A DNA stretch of 64,000 nt from Tilletiaria anomala UBC 951 (taxonomy: Eukaryota > Basidiomycota > Exobasidiomycetes > Georgefischeriales > Tilletiariaceae): the NCBI RefSeq assembly GCF_000711695.1, contig NW_013546970.1, positions 53,881 through 117,880 of the forward strand, written 5' to 3'. How positions within the stretch are numbered: the stretch's first letter is position 1; every line of letters starts with the position of its first letter. The notes beneath the pieces are model-generated. The model was given only the letters and a program-made list of their open reading frames with translations, was not told the DNA's origin and made no database searches. The position numbers and the translations under genes were made by a program. Positions 34,607 through 45,598 of the stretch are shown here, piece by piece.

Positions 34607-35340
34607 CGTATCGATGTTGATCTAGAAGTGTCTGCCGCGCTTCTCCGTGATTCTACCATTCTCACGTGTTTCGATGCATCATCCAACCTGCAATCTGAGC
34701 ATAGCCCTCGAGCTTTCGCTGCAAACACCAATAACTATAGACTATGAAATCAAGTTGGGCCCGAAATCAAGCATCAGGGATCCAAAAAAAAGTCCAAACC
34801 GAGGAAGCAATGTGGCGTCACGCGTGTGGCGTGCCTGTAGGATGCTGCGTGCGTCATCAAAATGGTTGATTTTGTCGATCTCTCTTCTGTCATGATCAAT
34901 GCTACCAACACGTATGCGATATGAGGTAGGGAGCCTATTAAGCCGCCCCCCTTGTCTAAGAGGGCCAAGAAACGGACATTGTTGGAGGTCTCTTATTAGG
35001 GGCTTCCCTCCGCGGACGCACCAATGCGGGTCCCACATATATGTGGGTGGTACAGATCATGTTAGAAGACCACAATCACTTCAAGATGATCCAGTCTGGT
35101 GATTGACGTGGTTACAATTCGTACTAGTGACATTTGCTGCTGTATATCCATGCTGCATCCAGCGAATTGCTCTAACCATAATTTGAAGACTTTTCCGGTT
35201 CAGTCGCCACAAACACTGCGTCAAGCCCATTGAGTTTCGCGTCCTCATTCTGCGCCTCAGCACGGCGGAGATCATCTTCGCTAAAAATCTGCGGGCATGC
35301 TGGTCTAATCAGAAGTACCTGCTAAAATACACTTTTAGTT
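34607..35340. other. Intergenic region between CDK11-type gene and RPB2
   Basis: About 730 bp holding the promoter of the kinase gene and the 3' side of RPB2. It contains a 16-base perfect palindrome (listed separately). On the minus strand 35288-35175 reads IFSEDDLRRAEAQNEDAKL and on to a stop, directly after an acceptor (GCCCGCAG), so it may be an alternative last exon of RPB2; its phase does not fit the preferred donor. Confidence 0.4.
35032..35047. repeat. 16-base perfect palindrome CCCACATATATGTGGG
   Basis: The sequence equals its own reverse complement over 16 bases and lies 425 bp upstream of the CDK11-type start codon. It has the shape of a site for a homodimeric regulator; no more can be said. 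Confidence 0.5.
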
Positions 35341-38300
35341 TTAGTACCTGTGGAAGTAATTAACATGTCATGATGAGTCTGACGTAAATCCCAGCTTCTA
35401 AATGGCTACACTCACAGACGTGATGCGATGCCCATGGCACCGAGTTCTTGAAAGAGCAGCTTGGCCGCGTACGGCAGGTACACCTGTAAAATGGAGTGTG
35501 GCCATTAGCATTTTTCGCAAATCTCCGATTGCCATGTCGCCGCACGTACCTGTGACACAGCCGTGCGATTCTTGCAGCTTCTGCACTCAAATGTGCCTTT
35601 CTTGAGGTTGGCAATGGCTGTCAGACCGCAGATGTCACATACGTGCAGTCGATACGCATCACTCGCGTCAAACATCCTCTCCTTGAGGAAGGCGGCGATA
35701 CCATGACTGATCATGCAATCGCGCTCCATCTCGCCGAAACGAAGACCACCGTCTCGAGAACGACCTTCAACGGGCTGGCGGGTCAGGATTTGCACTGGGC
35801 CACGAGCACGCGAATGGATCTTGTCATCTACCATGTGCTTGAGTCGCTGGTAGTACGTTGGGCCAAGGTAAACCTGTGCCTGGAGCTTTCGCCCAGTATG
35901 TCCATTGTACATGACCTCCAGACCACGCGATTGGTAGCCGTTGTCGCGAAGAATCTCGCTGACTGCTTCGACGGTAAGGTCAGTGAAAGGGGTCGCATCA
36001 CCTTCTTGGCCGGAGAGGGTTGCGACCTTTGATAGAAGACACTCAACCAAGTGCCCGATGGTCATTCGCGAGGGAATGGCATGGGGGTTAATGATGATGT
36101 CCGGCGTGAGCCCCTCGCTGGTGAAAGGCATATCCTCCTGACGGTAGGTGATGCCGATGGTGCCCTTCTGCCCATGTCGCGAAGCGAACTTGTCTCCTGT
36201 TTGCGGAACCCTTGTCGAACGAACACGGACCTTGACGAAGCGTTGGCTGTGATCGTGGCTGACAGTAACCAAAACCTGATCGACGATGCCGTTCTCAGTG
36301 CTCTTGAGTGGCGTAGAGACATCGCGCTTTACGTGCATCGCATTTCGCAGACCGAGCTCTTCGCTGTCCGGAGGAAGCGGGGTTGTTTTGCCGATGATGA
36401 TGTCCTCGCCGGACACACGTGTCCCCGGTGCAACCAAGCCGTCCTCGTCGAGCTTGTCGTATGTGCCGTGCTTCATGCGCAGTGTGGTATCGCGAGTCGG
36501 CTTTTCGAAGGACTCGAGGTGAATGACACCGAGCTTCTTCTCCATGTCTGTGTATGTGCGGTAGTAGAGCGAGCGGAATAGACCACGGTCGATAGATGAC
36601 TGATTCATAATGACAGAGTCTTCCTGATTATAGCCTGAGTAGCAGAGGATTGCGACGATAGCGTTCTGGCCAGCGGGGAGCTCTCTGAACTTCAAGTGCT
36701 CCATTGACCGCGTTGTCGCCAGTGGCTTCTGCGGGTAATAGAGAATGTTCGACATCGTATCCATGCGCATCTGGTAGTTTGTGAGGTAGACACCCATTGC
36801 TTGCTTGCCCATAGCAGATTGGTAGGTGTTTCGTGGCGACTATAAGCGCAAGAGAGAGGCATGTCAGTAGCAGCTCGATAATGAAAATGACCGTTGTACT
36901 CACTTGATTGTGATCTGGGAAAGGAATGATACTTGCACAGATACCCAAGATCATTGCCGGGTGAATTTCGCAGTGAGTCCAAGTCTTGGGAGCAAAGAAT
37001 GCTGTCGAGACGAGACGAGCCGAAGGGTCCGACGATGCGTGCTGCGCAGCGTAGCTCTTTGGATTGGCATTGTAGGCCCGCGAAGCCTCAAGATCCTGTG
37101 GACTCATGCAGATGAGAACCGTCTCCTCTTCCTCCGCATCCAGATATTCGATAAGGGCGTTGCTGACGATCTCAGCCCATTTCCACTGTTGCCCATCGGG
37201 TGTGGAGTTATTTCTGAGCCAGTCCATGTGATGCCTCTTCATCCTCAGCGTCATAGTGTCTTCGTCCACTATGAACAGCGGCCGGAGAACACGGCCTGCA
37301 TCGGTGTACAGCCTGAGTTCCTTTTCTCTGATATCGTGTACCATGCTGACTTCTGCACTGATGTCGTCCTTGCGTCGCAGCTCACGAATGAATACGGCCA
37401 GCTGCCCAGGTTCGTCGCTCGTTCCCAGCCAGACGCCGTTCACAAAGACCTTCGTCGCCTTGTTGCTCGCAATAGGCATGTCTTCAAGCGACTCGAGGTT
37501 GAACGACTGCAAGAATTCGAGGATGGGTCCGGACGGCGAGCCGACTGAAATCGTCGACATTAGACTAAGATTCTTGACCAGTCCGCAAGCCTGTCCTTCT
37601 GGCGTCTCTGCCGGACACACCATACCCCAGTGGGTATTGTGAAGCTGGCGTGGCTTGGCGATCTTGCCGTCCCTTCCGATGGGTGTGTTGCACCGACGCA
37701 AATGAGACAACGTTGAAGCGAAAGTGTATCGATTGAGCACTTGCGATACGCCCGCTCGCGCTTGCATGAACTTCTTTTGGTCACCCCAGTTGCCAGTGGC
37801 GATGGAGTATTTGAGTCCATTGGTGATCGTTGCAGCCTTGACAGCTTGTGAGATGTGGAAGTCTTTCTTCTCCTCGACACACTTTTGCAGATGGCGGTAG
37901 ATGTCCCTTGTGAGCTTTCTGAACAGCATACGGAACAGCCCCGCCAGCAGTGGCCCAGCCATATCCAACCTCTTCTTGCCAAAATGGTCACGGTCGTCAA
38001 TCTCTCGTCGCTCGAGAGCCGCTAAAAGAAGCCTGTGAACCATGTAGCCAAAGAAGTACGCTTTCTTGGTGTTGCTGCCCTCTGACATCGAGATGTGAGG
38101 AAGCATCTCCTTCTGCAGAATCTCCTGAGCGTACGCTCGCCTCTTGACACGTGCCAGCCCAGTGACTGTACCTCTTCTCCCAATCCAGTCAAGAGCATTT
38201 TCCTTGTCCTGAATGATGAACGCCTCCTCGATACATGGCTTTAGCATTTCCAGCATCTGTGTGTCATTCGGATCGTAGCAGATGTGCTGGAGAACCTCCT

Positions 38301-39453
38301 TGTCAGGAACAATGCCAAGAGCGCGGAATATGATGACGATCGGCACGTCCGACTTGACGTATGGTAGCGTAGCTCGGATCACGCTGCCGCTGACTGCCTT
38401 GTCCTTCGTCCGGGATAGCAGCTTGATTTGCATAGTGCTGATGGTCTTGCCACCAGTCTCGACCGCGCTGCGGATCTCGGCCAGGAACGTGATCGGGGAA
38501 GGTGGCGCCTTCGAGAAGACATAAACGTGATTGGCAGCCATTCTCTCTTGCGCGATGAGCACCTTCTCAGAGCCATTGATAATGAAATAGCCACCCTCAT
38601 CGTAAGGGCACTCGTCCTTTAAGTATTTTCGGTCGTCGTCCATATTGGTGAGACGACAGAAATTGGACTGCAGCATGATGGGCACTTTGCCGATAAAGAC
38701 CTTTTGGGTAGGATTCTGAGATTCGGTGACCTCTTCCCACTCCTCTTCGTCATCGGCATCTTCGATCTTGATGTACTTTCGCTGCGTGATGTCGAGGAAG
38801 ACGGGGGCAGCGTACCTGTATTTTTCAAATGGCAGCATGTCAGCCATCAGATTTGAAAGATGGCATTCGCAGGCTTGACTCACGTGAGATTCCTGAGGCG
38901 TGCATCTTGAGGGTACATTGGAGCAGTCGCACCATCGTCCTCAGTCTGCTTTGGAAGCGACGAATAGATCTGACCGAACCCAATCTCGTAACGAATCTGT
39001 AGTTCGACAAAGTCAGTTCATGGCCCTTTGCGCAGCTGGCTCTGAGCCGTCGAGAGCCTCACAGTGCGATCGTCCTCCTGGCCAGTGTACTGTTTTGCTT
39101 GCTCCAGTGTCAGCTGTCCGACTTCATGGACGAGCTCTTGCATCGTCGTCCCCAGAAAGTCGTTGAAACTATCCAGCTGCTGCCTCACGAGGCCCTTCTC
39201 CTCGAAGAAGGCGCGGATGATCTCCCAGCAGTCTTCCTGCGTGATATCATCCTCTGATCCCATCTCTGCCTGCGTGAAGCCATCTCCTCCCATGGAATTC
39301 CCAAGAAACCCATTGACGCCATCCGCGTCCATCTGATCGGCCACATACGAGGAGTACACGTCTGTGCCGCGAATGAACGTCAACGTAAATGTAGAGATCA
39401 TCAATAAGGGCCTTTAAGAGAATGCGACCAGAATATGCAAGCTCACCCGCCAT
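35341..39453 (-). CDS. RPB2: RNA polymerase II second-largest subunit Rpb2
   Basis: Seven exons (39453-39447, 39361-39063, 38996-38884, 38815-36904, 36839-35550, 35483-35416, 35347-35341) join in frame to 1231 residues; yeast Rpb2 has 1224. Landmarks: [37 protein letters not shown], fork and lobe regions ([17 protein letters not shown]), [20 protein letters not shown], the hybrid-binding [34 protein letters not shown], the anchor [17 protein letters not shown], and the zinc ribbon CDICGL … CRSCKN near the C terminus, then [13 protein letters not shown]. The first coding exon is 7 bases (ATG GCG G) and the last 7 (G TAC TAA), giving the end MGIASRLY. The last acceptor is a choice among three candidates; the others would give RLYF or a longer tail. 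Core enzyme of nuclear mRNA synthesis. Divergent from CWC25. Confidence 0.97.
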
Positions 39454-40107
39454 GGTGACCAGTCTTTAATCCTGACTGCCCTTAACGACCTGCGCGATCC
39501 GTCTGGCGCCGCAGTAGTGCACAGTCGATCCAAGCGACGGGCACCGCTCGCGACCTGGGGACACTCCTCGGCGAACCTTCTCGACGCCACTACGGCTTGC
39601 CACGGTGCCAGCTCTTGGCCTTGTCCACTGGATACTTCTCTCTTGCAACCAGTGAATTTCCCTTGCGATCTGTCGCTATGGATATGGCAAAGGTGGCTGA
39701 CGACTGAAGAGCGTGGCGGTGGTCAAGAAGAGTGAAGCAAGTTGTGACGACGTCGAAAGCTTTGTTGAGTATGTGCACATCGCATACGACCGCGTCTCGT
39801 CTGCGCTGAGATGCATCCACGATCCGCGTGGGCTCTCGAACTGCGCGTTAGTGCCCTCGCCGGACTCTCCTTCGACAGAGCGCCCTTCAACACCTCAACA
39901 AGAGGATTACACTTCTTACATCCGCATCGCGAACAACACTATATAGACTTGCATCCATCTGAATCGACACGGGTACACGCTGGAATGAAAGCCTTGGCAA
40001 CTTCTTTCTGCAAGGTTCTGGCATATAAGACCTGGAAGTGACGGATACCGCCGGTTGTATAGCAAGAACTCTTTTTCCCCGGCGAGAAATAGCGAAACGT
40101 GGACAAG
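39454..40107. promoter_or_regulatory. Divergent promoter region RPB2 / CWC25
   Basis: 650 bp between two divergently transcribed mRNA-machinery genes; presumably both promoters. No coding sequence and no obvious repeat seen. Confidence 0.5.
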
Positions 40108-41532
40108 ATGGGTGGCGGAGACCTTGTGAGTCAATCTGTCGGAGTCAAGCGAGAGGGCTGTTGTTTAATCACGTTATTACTTGCCTTGCAGAATATGAAA
40201 AAGAGCTGGCACCCGCTCTTGATGGTGAATCAAGAACGGGTATGGAAGCAAGAGAAAAAAGCATTTGAAGAGCGCAAGAAACTGGAGGAGTTGCGGAGAG
40301 AGCGTGACCAAGAGCGCGAGATGCAGGAGCTGCAACGCCTGCAGGAAGAAGCAGGTGGGAAAAAGCGACAAGAAAAGGTTGATTGGATGTACGCAACACC
40401 ATCGACAGGCGGAGGTCCCAGCGCTGGTGACTTGGAGGACTACCTGCTGGGAAAGAAGCGGGTGGACAAGCTGCTGCGCGCCGATGAAGGACAACACTTG
40501 TCCAAGGCAAGTGGAGAGGAGACCTTCATGGCGATTCAGAACGCCAACACTGCGCAAGACTTGGCTGCAAAAGTGCGAGAGGACCCGCTGGTTACCATCA
40601 AGCGGCAGGAGCAAGCAGCTTACGAGGCACTTCTCAGAGATCCCACGCGATTGCGTGAGCTGCGCAAAGCCAATGGGCTGGACACGGGCGAGGACAAGGA
40701 GGCACGCAGAAGGCGGAAAGAGGAGAAGCGCAGAGCCAAGGAGGAGCGGCGTGCAAGTCGGCATGCGCAAAGCAAAGGCAGGGGGTCAAGCATGAGCAGA
40801 AGTCTCAGTCCCAGAAGGAGTTGCAGCCCCGCGCGCAGGGATCGTGACGAATCGCGACGCCACAATGACTATTATGAGCGTCTACCAAAGACTCGAAGTC
40901 CCGCGGAGTGCAGATACAGAGATCAAGAATCACGTTATACATCTCGTGATCGAGATCATTCCTCCAGCCGCTCGTACGAGTATAGGCGCGCAGACCGCCG
41001 GGAGGCGCCATATCGCAGAGAAGGCACGGGTGATCACCAGCCTCTGCTGGCAAGGCCGCCACAGTCTTCGCGCGCAGAGTACAGGGTAAGCCCTTCTGAT
41101 GCTGGACCTTCATCGCGCTCGAGGTGGCCAGAAACTGGCGACCCGCGGCATCCGCGGTCCACAAGCCGTGACCAGGGTCGGCCTTCAATCGAATCTTCGA
41201 GTTCTACGACTAGACCTCCCGCAAGTTCTTCAGCAGCAGGGGAAGATGCGGCAGCGAAGCTCGCGCGGATGATGGGCAATGCAGTTGCGGTACAGTCAGA
41301 GCGAACGGCCTTGCTCTCCCGAGTCGAAGCGGAGGAGGCTGCGGAGCGGGCACAACAGGAGGCCGATCAAGAGAAAGCTCGCAAGCGGTATGGCACGCAT
41401 GCATGCAGTGATGCGCCGAAGGCGGACTTTTTGATTGATCAGCAGCGCAAGATGGTGGGTGGCAGTAATATCGACCTGGGCGAAAGGCTGGCACGAGGGA
41501 GACAGGGGCTGCAACGTATCGAGGCAGACTGA
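40108..41532 (+). CDS. CWC25: Pre-mRNA splicing factor Cwc25
   Basis: Two exons (40108-40125 and 40192-41532) encode 452 residues. The N terminus MGGGDLNMKKSWHP is diagnostic of Cwc25; it forms only after removing the 66 nt intron (40126-40191), which itself is a multiple of three without stops. Next come a long charged coiled coil (KKAFEERKKLEELRRERDQE), VDWMYATP, EDYLLGKKRVDKLL and, after about residue 190, an Arg/Ser/Asp-rich tail of SR-like repeats. The C terminus (DFLIDQQRKMVGGSNIDLGE) is also typical. In yeast Cwc25 joins the spliceosome after Prp2 and promotes the first catalytic step. The tail is much longer than in yeast (179 residues in all there). Convergent with TOM5, 115 bp apart. 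Confidence 0.94.
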   Translation: MGGGDLVSQSVGVKREGCCLITLLLALQNMKKSWHPLLMVNQERVWKQEKKAFEERKKLEELRRERDQEREMQELQRLQEEAGGKKRQEKVDWMYATPSTGGGPSAGDLEDYLLGKKRVDKLLRADEGQHLSKASGEETFMAIQNANTAQDLAAKVREDPLVTIKRQEQAAYEALLRDPTRLRELRKANGLDTGEDKEARRRRKEEKRRAKEERRASRHAQSKGRGSSMSRSLSPRRSCSPARRDRDESRRHNDYYERLPKTRSPAECRYRDQESRYTSRDRDHSSSRSYEYRRADRREAPYRREGTGDHQPLLARPPQSSRAEYRVSPSDAGPSSRSRWPETGDPRHPRSTSRDQGRPSIESSSSTTRPPASSSAAGEDAAAKLARMMGNAVAVQSERTALLSRVEAEEAAERAQQEADQEKARKRYGTHACSDAPKADFLIDQQRKMVGGSNIDLGERLARGRQGLQRIEAD

Positions 41533-41647
41533 ACGATAGTAGTACTGTAGCATCCACATCAAGTGATTTTATATCATTCGCCTCGCGTTCAGTGTGGTCT
41601 TGATACAATTCTCAGTTGTGTGAAGCTTTCGTGCCAAACGCTCGTGT

Positions 41648-42065
41648 CTACTTCCTCGTCAGGTGACCAAGGACAATCGGTACTGTCAAGGTTCACATCA
41701 CCATCATCCCAACGTCAGTCAATCGCAAGCGTAGAATCATGTCCTCAGTTTGGTCAGAGCTTACTTGAGTACAGCACCCCAGCAACGAGGACGAAATTGT
41801 TGATGGTTCGCTGCACCTGAAGAAAACCAGTATCGTCGGAAAATTAGCGAGGGGCAGCCAAAGCCGATTCGCTGCACATTCACGCGACTTACCTGCAGTT
41901 TGTTGGCAGCTTGCTCTGCTGGCGATGGCTTTGGTGGTGCTGCAGCGAATCAGATTGGGAATATCAGCGGTCCGGAGCATGTGCCTCAGCCAATGGCAAG
42001 TGGACCAGGGCAAGGGGACAGAATATAGTCAGCTTTGGCTGAGCAATAGGCTTACCTCCAAACAT
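41648..42065 (-). CDS. TOM5: Mitochondrial import receptor subunit Tom5
   Basis: A 47-residue protein assembled from four small exons (42065-42056, 41939-41893, 41816-41765, 41682-41648) separated by introns of 116, 76 and 82 nt, all GT-AG with good donors (GTAAGC or GTAAGT). The product starts MFGAPPKPSPAEQAANK, has one hydrophobic helix (NNFVLVAGVLYSIPIVL) with the Pro near its end seen in other Tom5 proteins, and ends with a basic tail (TRK). Fungal Tom5 begins MFG, has about 50 residues and is a tail-anchored small subunit of the TOM complex that helps pass preproteins to the Tom40 channel. The frame is exact across all joins (48 codons), which supports the model. The coding exons are too short for simple open-frame searches. 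Confidence 0.85.
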
Positions 42066-42517
42066 GATTGCGATCTCGCAGTGCCTCAAACGGTGTTCGG
42101 GTCGGAGTGTGTGTCTGTTAAGCTGGTGTCTGGACTCGGTAAAAAGAAAGGGGAGCTGCGTGGTTGAAGCAGAGAGAACAAAGATGCATGCGATCATTAA
42201 CAGCACCGGGGAGGTGAGAGACAGAGTCAAAGCAATGGGTCACTGTTCGGCGGGCGATGCTCAAAATTCTTGGTACATTCGGGTGACCCGGGTCACGGAA
42301 CCATCAAACACATGCTCAAGGTTCTCCTCAATCGTCGAATGCTTCGACGCCCTCATATATGACAAATGTCAAAGCTCGAATCCCAAGAGGAGTCAGGACG
42401 CATGGCCAGCTTCTTTATGTCTGTAAGGAAACGGCAATGCAAGTCGCCTGCCCGAATGGACGAGGAATCGAGGTAATATTATACAGGCATTGAGAGGGCT
42501 GGAGTGAACGCGGCAAA
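42066..42517. other. Intergenic region TOM5 promoter / bL17m 3' side
   Basis: 450 bp between two minus-strand genes. Nothing coding or repetitive was recognised; a short GGTGACCCGGGTCACG inverted repeat lies near 42281-42296. Confidence 0.4.
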
Positions 42518-43661
42518 TCACGCGGAACTAGCTGATCGGGTTGGTGTTCGCTGTGGTAGGAGATGCATAGGAGGCAACACTGACCGTGCCCTTGTCCTCT
42601 TGGCAAACTCCCCTTTGCCGATCCGGATGACGCTGTGTTTCCTCGGGAGACCCTTCCTCACCAGCCGAGGTGTAGACACGACGCCTGTGCTTCCCCTCTC
42701 TTCTTCGCCTGCAAGCCACTTTCTGCCTTTGTATGGCCTCGTCACGATCGCTCTTGGAGTGGTGGAACCTCTTGGCGCATTCTCGTGCCACCCTTGCATT
42801 CTTGCAGTGTCCACCCGGCGCTCGCCTTCTGCTGCCTCCTCTGCTCTGAGCCAGAGCAATGCAGCATTCGCTTTCAAGGCCAGACGCTCCCGCGCTTCTT
42901 CGCCGCCAAACTGGGTGACTTTCTTGATGTTCTTAGCGGTCAATAGTGCGAACCTCTTCTCGTGTCCTTCGGAAAAGTCAGCTGCACTGAAGCGCTTTCC
43001 AGAAACATAGTCTACGAGAGCTGCATTCTTGCCAAAGCCCTTGCGAAGGGTCTCACGAGCAATCGCCCTTGCAGTCATCTCTAAGCGCAGGTCGCGTGGA
43101 TTGTCCACCAGCTCCAGAATCGCGCGAGGAGCATGATCTCCTTTGCGATTACCATTCAGATGTATACGGGTGTATCCTCCGGGTCGCTCGGCGTAGCGTT
43201 GAGCGAGGTCTTTCAGCTGTCGCATACTTTCCTTTTGAGACTGCAATGCGGTGCACATTCAACACTCTACTCTGAAGTAAACGATGGGAGATGCGGCCAA
43301 GCTCACGAATAGGAAAGCGCCCGCCTGCGACAAAGACGGTGCGGTGTTATTCTTGCCTAGTGTGATCACTTTTTCGGCTTCTCTAGCGGCCTCCTTTGCT
43401 TTGGCCACAGTAGTGACGATTCGACCATGTTCGAAGAGCGATGTGACGAGATTCCTAAAATGAAAAAGGAGTAGTTATTTTCAATAAGCACGCCTTAGCG
43501 AGTCTATTGGCTGCGAACGCACCGTAGCAAGGCTCGCCGATGCGAGGCTGAGATTGAGCGAGCGCACGGGGAGCATCGTCAGTTCGTGCTCTGCGCTTCT
43601 TCCCAGCAGTGAGCACACACTCACAAGTCCTACTCAATTTACGGAAAGCGTGATTCTTCAT
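42518..43661 (-). CDS. MRPL8: Mitochondrial ribosomal protein bL17m (Mrpl8 type)
   Basis: Four exons (43661-43625, 43547-43523, 43454-43307, 43240-42518) give 310 residues. The first exons join to [20 protein letters not shown] followed by [20 protein letters not shown], the L17 signature including the HRxALLRNLV helix and the Lys/Ala-rich [17 protein letters not shown] second conserved block is [20 protein letters not shown] followed by LELVD. The second exon is only 25 bases. The C-terminal 180 residues are a basic extension without homology that I can name; such extensions are usual in mitochondrial L17. It is a structural protein of the large mitoribosomal subunit near the exit tunnel. 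It shares a 440 bp divergent promoter with the mitochondrial acyl carrier protein gene. Confidence 0.9.
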
Positions 43662-44100
43662 AGTGTCGACCGCAGTGCACCTTTGCGTCTACTCCAACAA
43701 CCGGCACTCTTGACCTTGAGGCATAGCGAATTGCGTGAGCGATGTCAGAAGATTTGGAAGGATGTCCGCAGCACAGAATTGGACCAATATGCCAAAGCTG
43801 GTCGTGCTCGTCACCACTGTCTCTATCTTTTTGCGTTGCCTCTCCTCGGGCCTCGGCTGTTAGTGACGGAAGTTAGGGTTCTGAAGGTGATGAAGATGTT
43901 CATGTTCCGTTCCCTCCCACTCGCTATTAACTCTTCGGAGGCACCAGCCGGCATCCCAGCGCACCTGACTGTGTCTTCTTAAGTCGGAAGCAGCCGCCAG
44001 GATTCGATCGTCATCTTTTCTCTCGCCTCTCTCATATTCATTCCATCAGTGTCTTTCGAACCAAGCCAAGCCCTTAGCAGCCCATCCTCGGTCAGCCACC
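43662..44100. promoter_or_regulatory. Divergent promoter region bL17m / ACP1
   Basis: 440 bp between two divergently transcribed mitochondrial genes. A telobox core TTAGGGTT lies at 43873-43880, in the middle of the region. The last 90 bases before ACP1 are pyrimidine-rich leader sequence. Confidence 0.55.
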
Positions 44101-44909
44101 ATGATTGCTGCAGCCCTTCGTACAGCCGCCCGCCCCGTCGCCTCGCGCGCGGTGGTCACCGCGACTCCCCGAGTTGCGATTGCCCTCCGGGCTGCCGCTC
44201 CGGTGCCATTCGCAAGCATCTTCCGTAGGACGTACGCCAGCGGTGGCGGGCTCAGCACTGCGGACATTCAGAGCAGGATTGTCGAGGTTCTCAAGAGCTT
44301 TGAGAAGGTTGACCCTGCCAAGGTGAGCATCCGCCGCGCTTTGCTTGTCCCCACCCCGTGCACATGTTTTTGCAAGCGCCTAGCATGCCTGCTCGATTAG
44401 GTCGGACACAGGGAAAAGGGCTCATAGCTCTCGGCCAAGCCGCCACTTCTCAGCCTTCTGATGATGTTTTCACTCATGCGGACCCGAGGTGATGGCTGAT
44501 TCAAATTCATCGCCCCTCTTCTTTCCGCAGGTCACTGCCACTTCGTCCTTCACAAACGACCTCGGACTCGACAGCCTGGACGCTGTCGAAGTCGTCATGG
44601 CCATCGAAGAGGAATTCTCAATTGTAAGTCGGATTAGAAGATGCAATTCAGTTGACGACAACACCCTGCGATCATCCAAACACAATTGTTAACCATCATT
44701 ACATCATTCGTGGGCATCACTGATGTTGCAGGAGATTCCGGACGAGGAAGCTGACAACATTGCAACAGTGCAGCAAGCGATTGACTACATCGCAAAGTCT
44801 CCAGAAGGTGTGTTACCGAATCATATTAGCGAAGCTGCAACCAGAGTTAGCCTTATTGACTTTTTCTTGTTCCCAACGACATTGTGGTCTCCCGCGCACA
44901 GCTCACTAA
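44101..44909 (+). CDS. ACP1: Mitochondrial acyl carrier protein
   Basis: Four exons (44101-44322, 44531-44623, 44732-44807, 44902-44909) encode 132 residues. A basic, Ala/Arg-rich presequence of about 48 residues precedes the carrier domain. The phosphopantetheine attachment serine is in [28 protein letters not shown] and TVQQAIDYI complete the domain. The last exon is 8 bases and yields the end SPEAH, like other fungal mitochondrial ACPs. The protein carries acyl chains in mitochondrial fatty acid synthesis for lipoic acid (needed by LAT1 in this window), is a subunit of complex I and supports Fe-S cluster assembly with the LYR proteins. All introns have GT-AG ends; the first is long (208 nt). 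Confidence 0.96.
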
Positions 44910-45598
44910 ATGTATTGGACAAGCGTTAACGACGTCTCCTCAATGACCCACATTCCCCAGGTCACTTATTCGTTTCCTTCTCATCGAGCTTGAATCGAGA
45001 CGTCCCTAGGTCGAATATCCTCCGACCTCTATGCTTTTCGAGTCGGGATGCATGCGTATTCAGTAATGTTGATCGCTGGTCATACACTCGTTCTGCCGGC
45101 CTCTGTGCACACCGAGTCAAAGCCTGGACCAATAACGCTGTCCCCTTGTAACAATGTTCACTTGCCCTATGGCCCATGGGTTCCAGTTGTCTGTCTGTGT
45201 CTGTGTGAGCCATCAGGCGTCAGCATCAGATCTGGTACAACACTTTTGTGGTTGAAGTCATCTCCATCAACCTTCTTTCACTTGCTTCACGCCCGCATAT
45301 TTGATCGTCATGATGAAGACCAGGCGTCGCAAAGCCTGCTTGTGACAACCACGTAGCCCACAAGTACCGGCATACGCAACAGTCTGTACTCTTTCTCGTG
45401 TGTGAGGCTGTGGCGTGTAAGCATGTGAGTGTGCTGCGTCGCTTTGTAAATTGCAACACTCTTCAATCAAATACACACTCTCGTCCTACATCGCCCTTCG
45501 CCTAGAGACCTTTTTCACTTTTGTACCTGCCTGCATGGTAACATCAGATCATCCTCAACGCCTTAAAATCCCGCTGAGCACTAAGCGCTGACCGACCA
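44910..45598. other. Intergenic region ACP1 / TRM44
   Basis: 690 bp between two plus-strand genes; ACP1 3' end and TRM44 promoter. No coding or repeat structure recognised. Confidence 0.4.
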
